From Planctomycetota bacterium (GTDB lineage Bacteria > Planctomycetota > Planctomycetia > Pirellulales > Pirellulaceae): a stretch of 42,583 nt of DNA. Shown here piece after piece: positions 32,562 to 41,384 of the stretch. The translations under genes and the position numbers were made by a program. The stretch covers positions 1 through 42,583 of the forward strand of contig JAQCHP010000028.1 of the NCBI GenBank assembly GCA_027619595.1, in the 5' to 3' direction. Position 1 is the first letter of the stretch, and each line of letters starts with the position of its first letter. The notes below the pieces were generated by a model, which saw only the letters and a program-made list of their open reading frames with translations, was not told where the DNA came from and did not search any database.

Positions 32562-35330
32562 ATGCGATCCAGTCAATCTTGGGCTCTTAGTTCGAAATTG
32601 GCACTGATAGGGTGTCTCATTTTCGCCCAGGGGGTACGAGCCGATCAAGAGCCGGGTACCGATAAGGCCGGTCCGGGACCAGGGGCCGCTGCTGCTATGG
32701 CAGGCGGTAAGGGTGGTGCGGCTGCGGCTGCCAGTGGTGAGCCCGAGTACGCGAAATTGCTCAAAGACGCCAAAAAAGAAGAAGGCCTGATCACAACCTA
32801 TCGTGATGGCGAAAAACTATACGCGGAATTCTCCGGCACAAATTACAGTACCGAGTATATCGTGCTCATCGCCATCGCGAGAGGAATCGGCCAGAATCCG
32901 GTCCTCGGTGGCATGACCTGGAGTATGGGCGATGATTGGGTTTGGCAGTTTCGCAAGGTCGATGACAACGTTCATATCGTTCGCAAAAACGTTCGATTTC
33001 GCGCCGACAAAGGCAAGCCGGAGGAAACGGCGGTCGACTATGCTTTTACGGACAGTATTTTGTTTAGTCTACCCATAGCGGCCAAGGGGCCGCAGGGTGG
33101 TGATCTTGTCGATCTGAGTCCGGTCTTCTTCAGCGATCTTCCACAGCTTTCGATGGTCCTGCGCGGGTTTGCGTTTTCACCCAGTCGCTCGACCTGGGCG
33201 ACCGTCAAGGGATTTCCCAAGAACTTGGAACTTGAAATCGCGGCGACTTATGCGTCGAGCGGCATGGAAGAGATTGAAACGGTTCCCGACACACGTGGCG
33301 TTACGATCAATGTGCATTATTCCATTAGCGCAGTGCCCAAGAGCAATTACACGCCACGTCTGGCCGACGACCGCATCGGCTACTTTTTGACGGCAGTTAA
33401 AGATTTTTCGATCAAGTCGTCACGTGACCGTTTTGTGCGTTACATCAATCGCTGGAACCTCAAGAAAGTTGAGCCCGAAGAAAAAGTCTCGCCGCCGGTG
33501 CAGCCGATCAAGTTTTACTTGGAGAAGACTGTCCCCTATAAGTACCGCAAGCCGATCCGCGAGGGCATTTTGGAGTGGAATAAGGCATTTGAGGCGATTG
33601 GATTTGTGAATGCCGTCGAGGTCCAACAGCAAGACGAAGAGAGCGATATCGACCCCGAGGATGTGAGTTACAATTTTTTTCGTTGGATTACCTCCAGCGC
33701 AGGCTACGCCATGGGGCCGTCGCGGGTAAATCCGTATACGGGGGAGATCTTGGACGCCGACATTATTTTCGACGCCGATTTTCTCCAGTTTTGGAAAGAC
33801 GAATACGCAACGTTTATTGACACCCCCTCCCCTCCTGGTCCAACGCCGACAAATCCATCGTCAATCCTGCTTCGAGGCAATCCTTGGGGTGCTGAGCAGC
33901 AGATACGTGCAGAAGTGACCGGTCGGCAAGCCGACACGGACCTACGCAGGAGTTGCCAATTGGATTCTGGCATGGCATTCAACTTCGCGTTTGGAAGTGC
34001 GGCACTCGCCGCTGTTGCTAAGCCGGAAGAGTTAGAAGCGTTAAGTGAGAAGCTCATCATGCAGGGCCTCAAAGAGGTCACCATGCACGAAGTGGGGCAT
34101 ACTTTGGGGCTCCGCCATAATTTCCGCGCTAGTACGCTCTTGTCTTTGGAAGACGTCAACAATCCCGAGAAAACGAAACAAACGGGAATGACCGCCTCGG
34201 TGATGGACTACGCTCCGGTAAATATCGTGGGCAAGGGTGCCACACAGGGTGACTATTATTCGACCACGATCGGACCCTACGATATGTGGGCGATCGAGTA
34301 CGGATATAAGCCCCTGTCTGGCGGCACGAACGGCGAATTGAAGGAGCTTGAAAAGATCGCCGCACGCAGCGGTGAACCTTCTCTGGCGTTTGCCGATGAT
34401 TCCGATGCACCGTTACCATTCGACCTTGACATAAGTCCCGACCCACGTGTTGCGCGATTCGACTTGGGAAATGATCCCGTCGCGTTCGCTCAGCGCCAGT
34501 ATCAACTGGTGCAACAACTCTTGCCGACGGTGGTCGACCGAATGACCGGCGACGGCGATAATTTTGTGCAGGCGCGACGCGCGTTTCAGGTGTTGCTTGG
34601 CACGCATGCACTGGCCGTCGAGCACGTGGCGCGACAGGTTGGTGGCTTGTACGTGAGTCGTAGCCACAAGGGAGATGCGGGTGGAACCCAGCCCATTACG
34701 CTAGTTGACGCGAAGCGACAAAAAGAGGCATTGGACTTGATCCATGAACAGGTGCTTGGCCCACAAGCTTATAACATAGCGCCCGAAATCTTCAATAAGT
34801 TGGGTGCCTCTCGGTGGTTCCATTGGGGCACCGAAACGCCCCTTCGTCCCGATTTTCCCATTCATGACTCGATCAGCCGTTGGCAATTTCGGATTCTCCG
34901 ACCCTTGCTTTCATCGACGACCTTGCGCCGAATTCATGACAATGAAGCTCGCGCGGGGGCGGAAGACGACGTGCTTACGATCGCCGATTTGTTCCAAGGA
35001 CTTACCCGTTCGATTTATGCCGAAGTGTGGGAGTTGCCACAAGGTCCCTTTTCCACACGCAAACCAGCGATCAATCCGTTGCGGCGAAACCTGCAGAAAA
35101 TCTATGTGCGGCGACTGGCCGATTTTGCCCTGGGACGAGCCTTTGTTCCTGCCGATTGCCAAACCTTGGCCTTCTTGGAATTGAGGGAACTGAATGGAAA
35201 GATCAGCGATCTGCTAGGATCTGCCGAGCGAAGTGGAGGGCTCGACCGCTACACACGGGCACATTTAGTGGAAACTTCCGAACGAATTGCGAAGGTCTTG
35301 AACGCTGACTTTTTTCAGTTTGCTCCGTAA
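32562..35330 (+). CDS. Secreted zinc-dependent metalloprotease (DUF5117-type metzincin)
   Basis: The product has 922 residues from ATG 32562, with AAGGG upstream; GTG 32538 is an alternative. A signal peptide, LSSKLALIGCLIFAQGVRA, is followed by a Gly/Ala-rich low-complexity stretch (about residues 40-60). The zinc site is HEVGHTLGLRHNF, with His509, Glu510, His513 and His519, and SVMDY forms the Met-turn. This is the extended HExxHxxGxxH site of metzincins. The N-terminal domain (FSGTNYSTEYIVLIAIARGI) and a long C-terminal helical domain match the DUF5117/DUF4953-type proteins common in Bacteroidetes and planctomycetes. It probably digests proteins outside the cell. It appears to be monocistronic; a TTGACT at 32473 may belong to its promoter. 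Confidence 0.9.
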   Translation: MRSSQSWALSSKLALIGCLIFAQGVRADQEPGTDKAGPGPGAAAAMAGGKGGAAAAASGEPEYAKLLKDAKKEEGLITTYRDGEKLYAEFSGTNYSTEYIVLIAIARGIGQNPVLGGMTWSMGDDWVWQFRKVDDNVHIVRKNVRFRADKGKPEETAVDYAFTDSILFSLPIAAKGPQGGDLVDLSPVFFSDLPQLSMVLRGFAFSPSRSTWATVKGFPKNLELEIAATYASSGMEEIETVPDTRGVTINVHYSISAVPKSNYTPRLADDRIGYFLTAVKDFSIKSSRDRFVRYINRWNLKKVEPEEKVSPPVQPIKFYLEKTVPYKYRKPIREGILEWNKAFEAIGFVNAVEVQQQDEESDIDPEDVSYNFFRWITSSAGYAMGPSRVNPYTGEILDADIIFDADFLQFWKDEYATFIDTPSPPGPTPTNPSSILLRGNPWGAEQQIRAEVTGRQADTDLRRSCQLDSGMAFNFAFGSAALAAVAKPEELEALSEKLIMQGLKEVTMHEVGHTLGLRHNFRASTLLSLEDVNNPEKTKQTGMTASVMDYAPVNIVGKGATQGDYYSTTIGPYDMWAIEYGYKPLSGGTNGELKELEKIAARSGEPSLAFADDSDAPLPFDLDISPDPRVARFDLGNDPVAFAQRQYQLVQQLLPTVVDRMTGDGDNFVQARRAFQVLLGTHALAVEHVARQVGGLYVSRSHKGDAGGTQPITLVDAKRQKEALDLIHEQVLGPQAYNIAPEIFNKLGASRWFHWGTETPLRPDFPIHDSISRWQFRILRPLLSSTTLRRIHDNEARAGAEDDVLTIADLFQGLTRSIYAEVWELPQGPFSTRKPAINPLRRNLQKIYVRRLADFALGRAFVPADCQTLAFLELRELNGKISDLLGSAERSGGLDRYTRAHLVETSERIAKVLNADFFQFAP

Positions 35331-35482
35331 CATCAATCTATCAGAACGGCACGCAATCACATAGCAGTTGCCTGCCGCGATGTGTCGCCAGTGAGTGCGG
35401 TACGGATACCGGCTTTGCGCGGCGTTTCCAGCGTGATAGTCTTCTGATAGGGGGATGGGAGTTGCCCAAGGAGATGACCGGT

Positions 35483-35830
35483 GTGAAACTATTGCTTGCA
35501 GTTGTACAGCCGACCAAAGTTTCTGCAGTGCGTGATGCATTGCAACGTATCGGTGTAACCCGCATGACTCTTTGTGACGCACAGGGTTACGGACGACAGC
35601 GAGGGCGGAACGAATCGTACCGTGGTCACGAGTATCAGTCGATTCTTCTGCGGAAAGTAGCACTCGAGATCGCTGTCAACGATGACTTCGTCGAAAGAAC
35701 GATCGAGACGATTCAGGGAGTTGCACGCACCGGACCCGAAGGAAATATCGGGGATGGAAAAGTGTTCGTTCTGCCGCTGGAAGAGACCCTACGGGTGACC
35801 GATGGCGTCACGGGTCCCGAGGCGATCTAG
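35483..35830 (+). CDS. P-II signalling protein, atypical
   Basis: The product has 115 residues if started at GTG 35483, with AAGGAG nine bases upstream; ATG 35474 is an alternative. With this start the numbering fits E. coli GlnB: Gln39 (GRQRG), Tyr51 (YRGHEY, the uridylylation site in proteobacteria) and Lys58 (LLRK). The B-loop reads ARTGPEGNIGDGKVFVLP, three residues longer than the usual TGKIGDGK. Arg101 is kept in LRV, but the usual Arg103 is Thr. P-II proteins sense ATP/ADP and 2-oxoglutarate and regulate nitrogen transport and metabolism. No amtB, glnA or glnD gene is nearby, so its target is unknown; the insertion suggests altered ligand binding. Confidence 0.88.
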   Translation: MKLLLAVVQPTKVSAVRDALQRIGVTRMTLCDAQGYGRQRGRNESYRGHEYQSILLRKVALEIAVNDDFVERTIETIQGVARTGPEGNIGDGKVFVLPLEETLRVTDGVTGPEAI

Positions 35831-35915
35831 CAACCGCTCTGCTATGTGCACTTGTGAGTGTCACAACTCTTACTCGCTCGCAGTTGCAGGATAGTTCCCC
35901 TGCCTCCGTCAGATC

Positions 35916-35999
35916 ATGTCGACATCAAAATTCGGTCGTATCCTAGCGATTGTTTTGATTGGACCCTTTGGAACGAAGGTATCCGCTGCGGAAGCTTAA
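35916..35999 (+). CDS. 27-codon ORF encoding only a signal-peptide-like sequence
   Basis: ATG 35916 to TAA 35999 encodes MSTSKFGRILAIVLIGPFGT followed by KVSAAEA and a stop. It is a nearly ideal signal peptide, with a positive start, hydrophobic core and VSA-A cleavage site, but ends right after the predicted cut. No ribosome site was seen. It may be the remnant of a secreted-protein gene or chance. Confidence 0.25.
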   Translation: MSTSKFGRILAIVLIGPFGTKVSAAEA

Positions 36000-36105
36000 C
36001 TGTTTTCCGATGATAAGATGGACCGATGGTAGCAAGAATCGCTGTTGGTGAAAATCGTGCGGATTTGCGACTTGCGCTATTTCCATTTTGGGGGAGAAAC
36101 TTGCG

Positions 36106-36648
36106 ATGAGCGGTAAAACAGACGGCAGTAATACGGGCAGTCAGACTTCCAATCGTGTCGGTAAGGAATCTTCGGCAAAACGTCGGCGAATGTCGACGGC
36201 AGGGACCAGCAGGTACCGAATTGGTCTGGATCTCCATCAACAGGGCGATCTGACGGGTGCCAGAAGCGTTTATTGCGATGTCCTGGAGAAAAATCCGAAC
36301 CATGCGGATGCTTGGCACATGCTTGGCGTTGCCTTGCATGAAGTGGGCGTCCATGATGCGGCTGCCGATTGCCTAGAGCAAGCGGTCACAATTCGCCCGC
36401 GCCATGCTGATCAATTAGAGCATTTGGGACTCGTCTATCGAGACCTCGGCAGACGTCACGACGCCGCGTTGGCCCTTGAGTTGGCGTTGACGCTGAAACC
36501 CGACCACATTCCCGCGCGGAATAGTCTGGGGACAATCTACCTCGAATCCAACGAACCACAACGCGCGGAAGAACAGTTTCGGCAAGTCCTGATGCACGAT
36601 CCTAACAATGTCGTGGCGTTGTCGAAGTTGCCACGCGCAGAAGGATAG
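36106..36648 (+). CDS. TPR-repeat protein
   Basis: The product has 180 residues from ATG 36106, about ten bases after GGGGGAGAAA. After a polar N-terminus of about 35 residues, rich in Ser, Lys and Arg, come at least three tetratricopeptide repeats: LHQQGDLTGARSVYCDVLEK and ADAWHMLGVALHEVGVHDAA, then LGLVYRDLGRRHDAALALEL, then LGTIYLESNEPQRAEEQFRQ. TPR repeats bind other proteins. There is no signal peptide or membrane segment, so it is probably cytoplasmic. It ends convergently with the small membrane protein gene 28 bp away. The partner is unknown. Confidence 0.85.
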   Translation: MSGKTDGSNTGSQTSNRVGKESSAKRRRMSTAGTSRYRIGLDLHQQGDLTGARSVYCDVLEKNPNHADAWHMLGVALHEVGVHDAAADCLEQAVTIRPRHADQLEHLGLVYRDLGRRHDAALALELALTLKPDHIPARNSLGTIYLESNEPQRAEEQFRQVLMHDPNNVVALSKLPRAEG

Positions 36649-36676
36649 ATACTGCTTCTGTATCCAACTTGGACGC

Positions 36677-36844
36677 TCACTCGGTCTTCATCCACATGGG
36701 GGCCGTTATGAGCCACACGACTGTGGAAACAAACATGGAGGACTTCACAGGTTCCAACGGAATCATGTGAAGTGCAAAAAGTACCGGTGGTACGATCGTC
36801 CCAGCAAGGGAAAACAGGCCGATGATCTTAGCGAACTGAATCAT
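36677..36844 (-). CDS. 55-residue membrane protein overlapping the permease gene
   Basis: The frame starts at ATG 36844 with GAGAG upstream, inside the last codons of the permease gene (17-bp overlap). It encodes two hydrophobic segments, FAKIIGLFSLAGTIVPPVLF and SSMFVSTVVWLITAPMWM, separated by HMIPLEPVK. The overlap and ribosome site suggest translational coupling and a role as a small accessory subunit of the transporter, much as small proteins accompany other permeases. No family was recognised. Confidence 0.65.
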   Translation of the reverse strand: MIQFAKIIGLFSLAGTIVPPVLFALHMIPLEPVKSSMFVSTVVWLITAPMWMKTE

Positions 36845-38231
36845 GCGCTCTCTCGGGGTAGGCAAGTCGGCTGGAGCCGAATAGTTTGCAGAAAATTATG
36901 TAAAGCACTCCCGTGGCCAAGGTGCAGGGCAACGGGAGGTACGAAGGAAAAACGTGATATTCCACGTAACCGTACATACCAATTCCAACAGGGATCAACC
37001 AAGAAAGCAGCACGGCGAAGTCAAATTTTGAGCCGATCGTCTCCGCCCGATTTTCCGGAAGTCCTAGTGCTTGGCCCCAAAAATGATCTGCCAAGATGAT
37101 TCCTCCGATCGGCGCAAGGACCGTGCCGTACAGTCCAACAAATGACAAGAGATTCATGGCGAACGCTGGGAAAATTCCGGCCGCGATACAGAGTCCGCCG
37201 GCAATCAGGGTGCTCGTCATACGGGACATACCAGGATAGATCGCTTGGAACGCTAAGCCTGCCCGATAAATGGTCGGATTTGCCGTGGTCCATCCGGCAA
37301 TGATGATACAGATCAAGCCGCCCCAGCCCACTGCGTCATGAACCATGGTGCCAGGATCTTTCCCTTTTGTTGGGTCAATGCCATGCTGCCGCACCCAATA
37401 GACCAACAACAAGGCGGCGCACATCCAGGCAACGTAGTGACCTAGGAACATACCCGCTGCGGAAGCCCATCCACAATTTGGGTTTCGAGCGAATCGCAGG
37501 ATGGAAAGATCGGCCATGCCAATGTGCATGGCGGCGTTGCAGAACCAAGCAAAAAAAACCACGCCTAAAAACGAAATTTTTTCCTTCGTTCCCACCGGCG
37601 GCGTGAGCAATTCCCAAACGTCCCATGTTTGCAGCCGTCCTAGTGTTACCAAAGCGCATGCCACAAACACGAGAAACATCCAAGGAGCAGCATAGTGGCC
37701 AACTTTGGCGATTACTCCGTAGCCCTTCATTGCAACCAGCGTCATGATACTACCGATGGCGGCACACGAAACGACCCAGGCAATCCCCGTGGGAAGTGTG
37801 TCTTCAAACGTCGGCATCACCATCGTGCCTTCAGGGAAAAAAGGTCCGACTGCCGTCGCGGAAACGGTAACCATCGAACCAGCTAGAAAGCAAAAGAGCA
37901 GTCCATTGGCCAAATTGTAGAACTTGACCAAAGTGCTTCCACCAATTTTCTCCATCTTGTAATACAGCGTCAGCCTTTGTTTTACAGCGATGGGTGCGGT
38001 GAGATATCGCCATGTCAGCACGGCCAGAAGATTGCCGAGCAGCAGTCCGAATATCAAACTGGATGCGGTCGCTCCCCAAGCGATAAACAAGGGACCGATC
38101 ATGAATTCGGTACCGGCAGTGTGTTCGCCGGCGTACATTCCCCAAAAAGACGACGGTCCTTTGAGGGCATAGTCAGGTACCGGCTGTCGTTCAAACTCGG
38201 AGTTGGCTTCGGCTGCTGAATCGTCGTTCAT
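36828..38231 (-). CDS. NCS1-family nucleobase/cation symporter-like permease
   Basis: The product has 467 residues from ATG 38231; the frame is open to 38315, but the upstream residues are not family-like. About 12 membrane segments are visible, for example PLFIAWGATASSLIFGLLLG, ALLLVYWVRQ and SFVGLYGTVLAPIGGIILAD. NCS1 permeases (cytosine, uracil, allantoin, purines, hydantoin) show the same helix pattern, with segments such as GWTTANPTIYRAGLAFQAIY near helix 8. The substrate cannot be read from sequence, and no nucleobase catabolic gene is adjacent. A 55-residue membrane protein overlaps its 3' end. Confidence 0.85.
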   Translation of the reverse strand: MNDDSAAEANSEFERQPVPDYALKGPSSFWGMYAGEHTAGTEFMIGPLFIAWGATASSLIFGLLLGNLLAVLTWRYLTAPIAVKQRLTLYYKMEKIGGSTLVKFYNLANGLLFCFLAGSMVTVSATAVGPFFPEGTMVMPTFEDTLPTGIAWVVSCAAIGSIMTLVAMKGYGVIAKVGHYAAPWMFLVFVACALVTLGRLQTWDVWELLTPPVGTKEKISFLGVVFFAWFCNAAMHIGMADLSILRFARNPNCGWASAAGMFLGHYVAWMCAALLLVYWVRQHGIDPTKGKDPGTMVHDAVGWGGLICIIIAGWTTANPTIYRAGLAFQAIYPGMSRMTSTLIAGGLCIAAGIFPAFAMNLLSFVGLYGTVLAPIGGIILADHFWGQALGLPENRAETIGSKFDFAVLLSWLIPVGIGMYGYVEYHVFPSYLPLPCTLATGVLYIIFCKLFGSSRLAYPERAHDSVR

Positions 38232-38587
38232 TTCGGGGCAACCTTCCATCGTAAAAAATTCCACATGATTAGCACGTGGCGTCTTGATTTCGGCCGAGAC
38301 GCACCAAGCCAGCACGGTTTCGCTTTAATCACCCTGCTGCTCGCTCCAGGTTAGTTCGTAAGATGGGAAGCTGGGTTAATTTGGCAGCTGCCCGAACTGG
38401 TGGCCGCATTCTACGTATTCCCAACCCGTGGGGCAAGCCATCGCGTCGCCGTCAAAAGGGAGCAGCGTCGCCTCCGTGCCGTATTGCGGTGTATTTAGAA
38501 CTCCGGCACAATAATCTTCTGGGGGGCCGATTGTGGTTTAGTGCGGCTTCGGGCTCACGTCCGACGTGTCGCGTGGGGGATTATAGG
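38232..38587. other. Intergenic region between divergent permease and small membrane protein genes
   Basis: These 356 bases separate two divergent genes. The frame of the downstream gene is open back to 38363, but the translated upstream part looks non-coding (Arg/Pro-rich, no ribosome site). A GGCAGCTGCC palindrome lies near 38380-38390. No RNA gene or clear promoter was recognised. Confidence 0.4.
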
Positions 38588-38965
38588 ATGAAAGTCAATC
38601 AGCTTAGCGCGAACACGATCGGCGCACGTGAGGAATTTTCGCACCTCCATCACCGCGTTGAACGTCCGAGCCGCTGGCCAGCACGTGTGGCCGTCTTCGC
38701 CTGGATTTCCTGCTTGGCCGGCTTGGTCGTTTGGTGGAAATATCCGTTGTTTCCGAACATGACGCAGGGCGGGGACGCGTACGATAGTATGCAACTGTTG
38801 TGGGCTTGGTTCCGTTCGTTCGCGCTCTTGGTAGGGCCTGGCTTAATCGTCGCCTTGTGTTGCCACGCGGTTAGCGGCATGATCGGTGGGCACGCAGCAG
38901 ATGATCCGGCAATTCGATTTGGTGTTATGAAGTCGATAGTGAGTGATGAGCGGGATCGTCGTTGA
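38588..38965 (+). CDS. Small two-helix membrane protein, unknown
   Basis: The product has 125 residues from ATG 38588, with GGGGGA nine bases upstream. Two hydrophobic segments, VAVFAWISCLAGLVVWW and SFALLVGPGLIVALCCHAV, enclose a short acidic loop containing MTQGGDAYDSMQLLWAWF. Its 3' end overlaps the convergent decarboxylase gene by 41 bp. No family was recognised. Confidence 0.55.
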   Translation: MKVNQLSANTIGAREEFSHLHHRVERPSRWPARVAVFAWISCLAGLVVWWKYPLFPNMTQGGDAYDSMQLLWAWFRSFALLVGPGLIVALCCHAVSGMIGGHAADDPAIRFGVMKSIVSDERDRR

Positions 38966-40406
38966 TGTTGATCTGTTGGCCTGTTCGGCCGATCAAATCC
39001 AGTAGAGTTGCCAAATGTTCTGTGGTTGTCTTCGGATTGGACAAAGTAGTTCGCAACCAAATGGTGCCGCGAAGGCTCGTCTGCACAAGGTAAAAATCAC
39101 CTGAGCGTACAATTTGCTCTCGGATACGCATGTTGGCTTGGTCGATCTGATGACTATTCCAGCTGGCCGTTGCATACCGGAAACAGACGATGTTGGCTGG
39201 TGGATCGATCGCCAGTTCCATTTGATCGTGACATCGGATCATTTCCGCAAACGTCTTGGCCAGTTCGAACAGATATTCGATCTGCGCCTGGAAGATTTCG
39301 GTTCCATGACATTTCAAGATGCTGAATACCTTGAGGCTCATCATATGCTTAGTACACTCGAAGGTCCTGCGGGCTAGGTTGTACCATTCAGTGTCGTCTG
39401 TATCAGCGAACAGATAGTGGGCCTGTTGAGCAAACGTACGGTAGGAATCCTGATCGTTGCGAAACACAAGGGCACTGGTGATAGCCGGTGTCATGAGGAG
39501 TTTATGAAAATCGAGCGTCACACTGTCGGCTCGCTCAATACACCTGATCAGGTGTCGATGTCGAGGCGAGAAACAGACAGCCGCTCCGTGAGCTCCATCG
39601 ACATGTAGCCAAATGTTGTGCATTTCGCAAAAATCGGCAATCGATTCGAGGTCGTCGTACGAGCCAGTGGAAGTGGAACCCGAGTTGGCCACGACGGCAA
39701 AAACGTGACCGCCCCGACGTTCAATCGTAGAATGAGCATCCGCCAGCAAGTCGGTACGCATCTGGAAGCGATCGTTGACGGGGATGCGGTAGATCCCCTC
39801 GGTGCCAAGCCCCATGATGCGAAGGGCGCGATCCACACAATAGTGAGCAGAGTCTGATACGATTGCTACCAGCGGCCGCACGTTGCCACGTTGCCATACG
39901 TTGTCGTTTGTCAGTCTTGCCCGAGCCGCCAACAGAGCCGTGAGGTTGGCTAAACTTCCGCCGGATGTCATGAATCCACCAGCCGTAGTCGGCATGCCAA
40001 AAAGTTCTGACAAGGTTTGCAGCAAAAGTCGTTCCATGGCGGTTCCGGCCATTCCCATGTCGTAAACGCCCATGCCATTGTTGAGCAGATCAACGACCAG
40101 CGACGCCAAAGCACTCACGGGAAGCGGAGGATTAATCTGGTGACCGACGTACCGGGGGTCGTGTAGGGCGACGCTGTTGGCAAGTGTTTGACGGATGAGT
40201 TCATGGAAGCTCCCCTTGGCATTAAACTGTGACCAGAACTCCAGGCAGTCTTCCGGGGATTTCCAAGGCAGCGTGGGGCGAGAATTTCCGCTTTGTGCTT
40301 CGGTCAGGTATTGCGCGAGCTGCTCGATCAGCTCATGACCTAACCGACGAAATTCTTGTGGCGAAGAGGCTTGTTCCAAAATCGGCGGTCGTGGCGGGGA
40401 CTTCAT
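38925..40406 (-). CDS. PLP-dependent group II amino-acid decarboxylase
   Basis: The product has 493 residues from ATG 40406; a TTG at 40418 is open in frame. Motifs in order are FMTSGGSLANLTALLAAR, ANSGSTSTGSYDDL, HVDGAHGAA with the Asp that binds the pyridine nitrogen (about 270), and LDFHKLLMTP with the Schiff-base lysine at about 302. Most relatives have DPHKWL; here Phe and Leu replace Pro and Trp. Family members decarboxylate aromatic amino acids, glutamate, histidine or 2,4-diaminobutyrate; the closest fit by length and start is the pyridoxal-dependent decarboxylase (Ddc-like) group. The ribosome site is weak. It follows the EboB-like gene by 48 bp and may be cotranscribed with it. Confidence 0.9.
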   Translation of the reverse strand: MKSPPRPPILEQASSPQEFRRLGHELIEQLAQYLTEAQSGNSRPTLPWKSPEDCLEFWSQFNAKGSFHELIRQTLANSVALHDPRYVGHQINPPLPVSALASLVVDLLNNGMGVYDMGMAGTAMERLLLQTLSELFGMPTTAGGFMTSGGSLANLTALLAARARLTNDNVWQRGNVRPLVAIVSDSAHYCVDRALRIMGLGTEGIYRIPVNDRFQMRTDLLADAHSTIERRGGHVFAVVANSGSTSTGSYDDLESIADFCEMHNIWLHVDGAHGAAVCFSPRHRHLIRCIERADSVTLDFHKLLMTPAITSALVFRNDQDSYRTFAQQAHYLFADTDDTEWYNLARRTFECTKHMMSLKVFSILKCHGTEIFQAQIEYLFELAKTFAEMIRCHDQMELAIDPPANIVCFRYATASWNSHQIDQANMRIREQIVRSGDFYLVQTSLRGTIWLRTTLSNPKTTTEHLATLLDLIGRTGQQININDDPAHHSLSTS

Positions 40407-40454
40407 AGGTAACTGCAAAACGCGTCACAGAGTTCTTCTCGATTCGCATCAGAC

Positions 40455-41294
40455 TCAGTTGGATACGGGCAGCGATTGCTCGTGGATAACGATCGGCAAA
40501 ATATCAAATTTTGGATTTTGGCCTAAGAAATGGCAGGGATTGTTGTGGAAGATTTCTACGGCTTCCTGCAGCGAATGGCCTCGCCGGCGAAAGTCGACAA
40601 CACACTCCTGCAGCGTGAAAGGATCGCTTGGTCCCCAGTCGGCTGACGAGTTGACAAGAATTCGTTCTCGGCCGTAGAGTTCGAGCATGTCGACTGCTCG
40701 CCGTGGTGAACATTTTGTAATTGGGTAAAGCGTAAATCCGACCCAATAGCCAGCATTCAAAGGCTCGCGAATCGTATGTTCCTCCACGTGATCGATCCAA
40801 ACTCGGTCGGGATTGGCTCCCAAGTGTTTCAGTACTTCCAGCGTTCGGCGGGTTCCACGGACCTTGTCTTGCAGATGAGGTGTATGGATCAGAATTAGCT
40901 GATCATGCCGCATCGCCAGATCGACTTGAGCTTCGAAAATCTCTTCTTCATTGCGAGTTGTTTTATGGAAGCCGATTTCTCCCACACCCAGGACGTTGGG
41001 ATTCTGAAAGAAGTCGGGCATTTGACGAATGACCTCCCGGCTGAGATGCGTGTTCTCGGCCTCTTTGGGATTGACTGCGACCCACGAGAAGTGCCGAATT
41101 CCGTATTCCGCCGCGCGCGTCGGTTCGAATTCGCTGATTTGACGGAAGTAATCGATGAACGTCTCTGGGTAATGCCGGTCGAAGCCCGCCCAGAAGGCTG
41201 GTTCGGCGACGGCTACGACACCGGACATCGCCATCCGCTCATAGTCTTGGGCTGTGCGAGCGATAGCGTGGTAGTGGGGTTGGATAATCTGCAT
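40455..41294 (-). CDS. TatD-family metal-dependent hydrolase, EboB-like
   Basis: The 279-residue protein from ATG 41294 (AAGG eight bases upstream) has the HxH metal site PHYH (His7, His9), VGEIGFHKTTRNEEE with the ligand Glu, LIHTPHLQDK, IDHVEEHTI and NSSADWGPSDP. The strings AMSGVVAVAEPAFWAG, AAEYGIRHFSWVAVNPKEA and FTLYPITKCSPRR match what I recall of EboB from ebo clusters, where it accompanies a UbiA-type prenyltransferase and a dehydroquinate-synthase-like protein. None of those partners is in the window. The 84-residue gene lies 90 bp upstream and the decarboxylase 48 bp downstream on the same strand. Substrate unknown. Confidence 0.85.
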   Translation of the reverse strand: MQIIQPHYHAIARTAQDYERMAMSGVVAVAEPAFWAGFDRHYPETFIDYFRQISEFEPTRAAEYGIRHFSWVAVNPKEAENTHLSREVIRQMPDFFQNPNVLGVGEIGFHKTTRNEEEIFEAQVDLAMRHDQLILIHTPHLQDKVRGTRRTLEVLKHLGANPDRVWIDHVEEHTIREPLNAGYWVGFTLYPITKCSPRRAVDMLELYGRERILVNSSADWGPSDPFTLQECVVDFRRRGHSLQEAVEIFHNNPCHFLGQNPKFDILPIVIHEQSLPVSN

Positions 41295-41384
41295 GGATTC
41301 GAGCCTTTTGAATTACAGCAGCATTTGTTGACAAACAGCACGAACTAACGGTGCAAAAAAACAATGCAAAAAATATTAGTGGGA

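Noticed and set aside
41300-41384. AT-rich stretch with repeated GCAAAAAA as a possible regulatory repeat or terminator
   Set aside because: Only two imperfect copies in a short intergenic gap and no stem; not distinguishable from AT-rich background.
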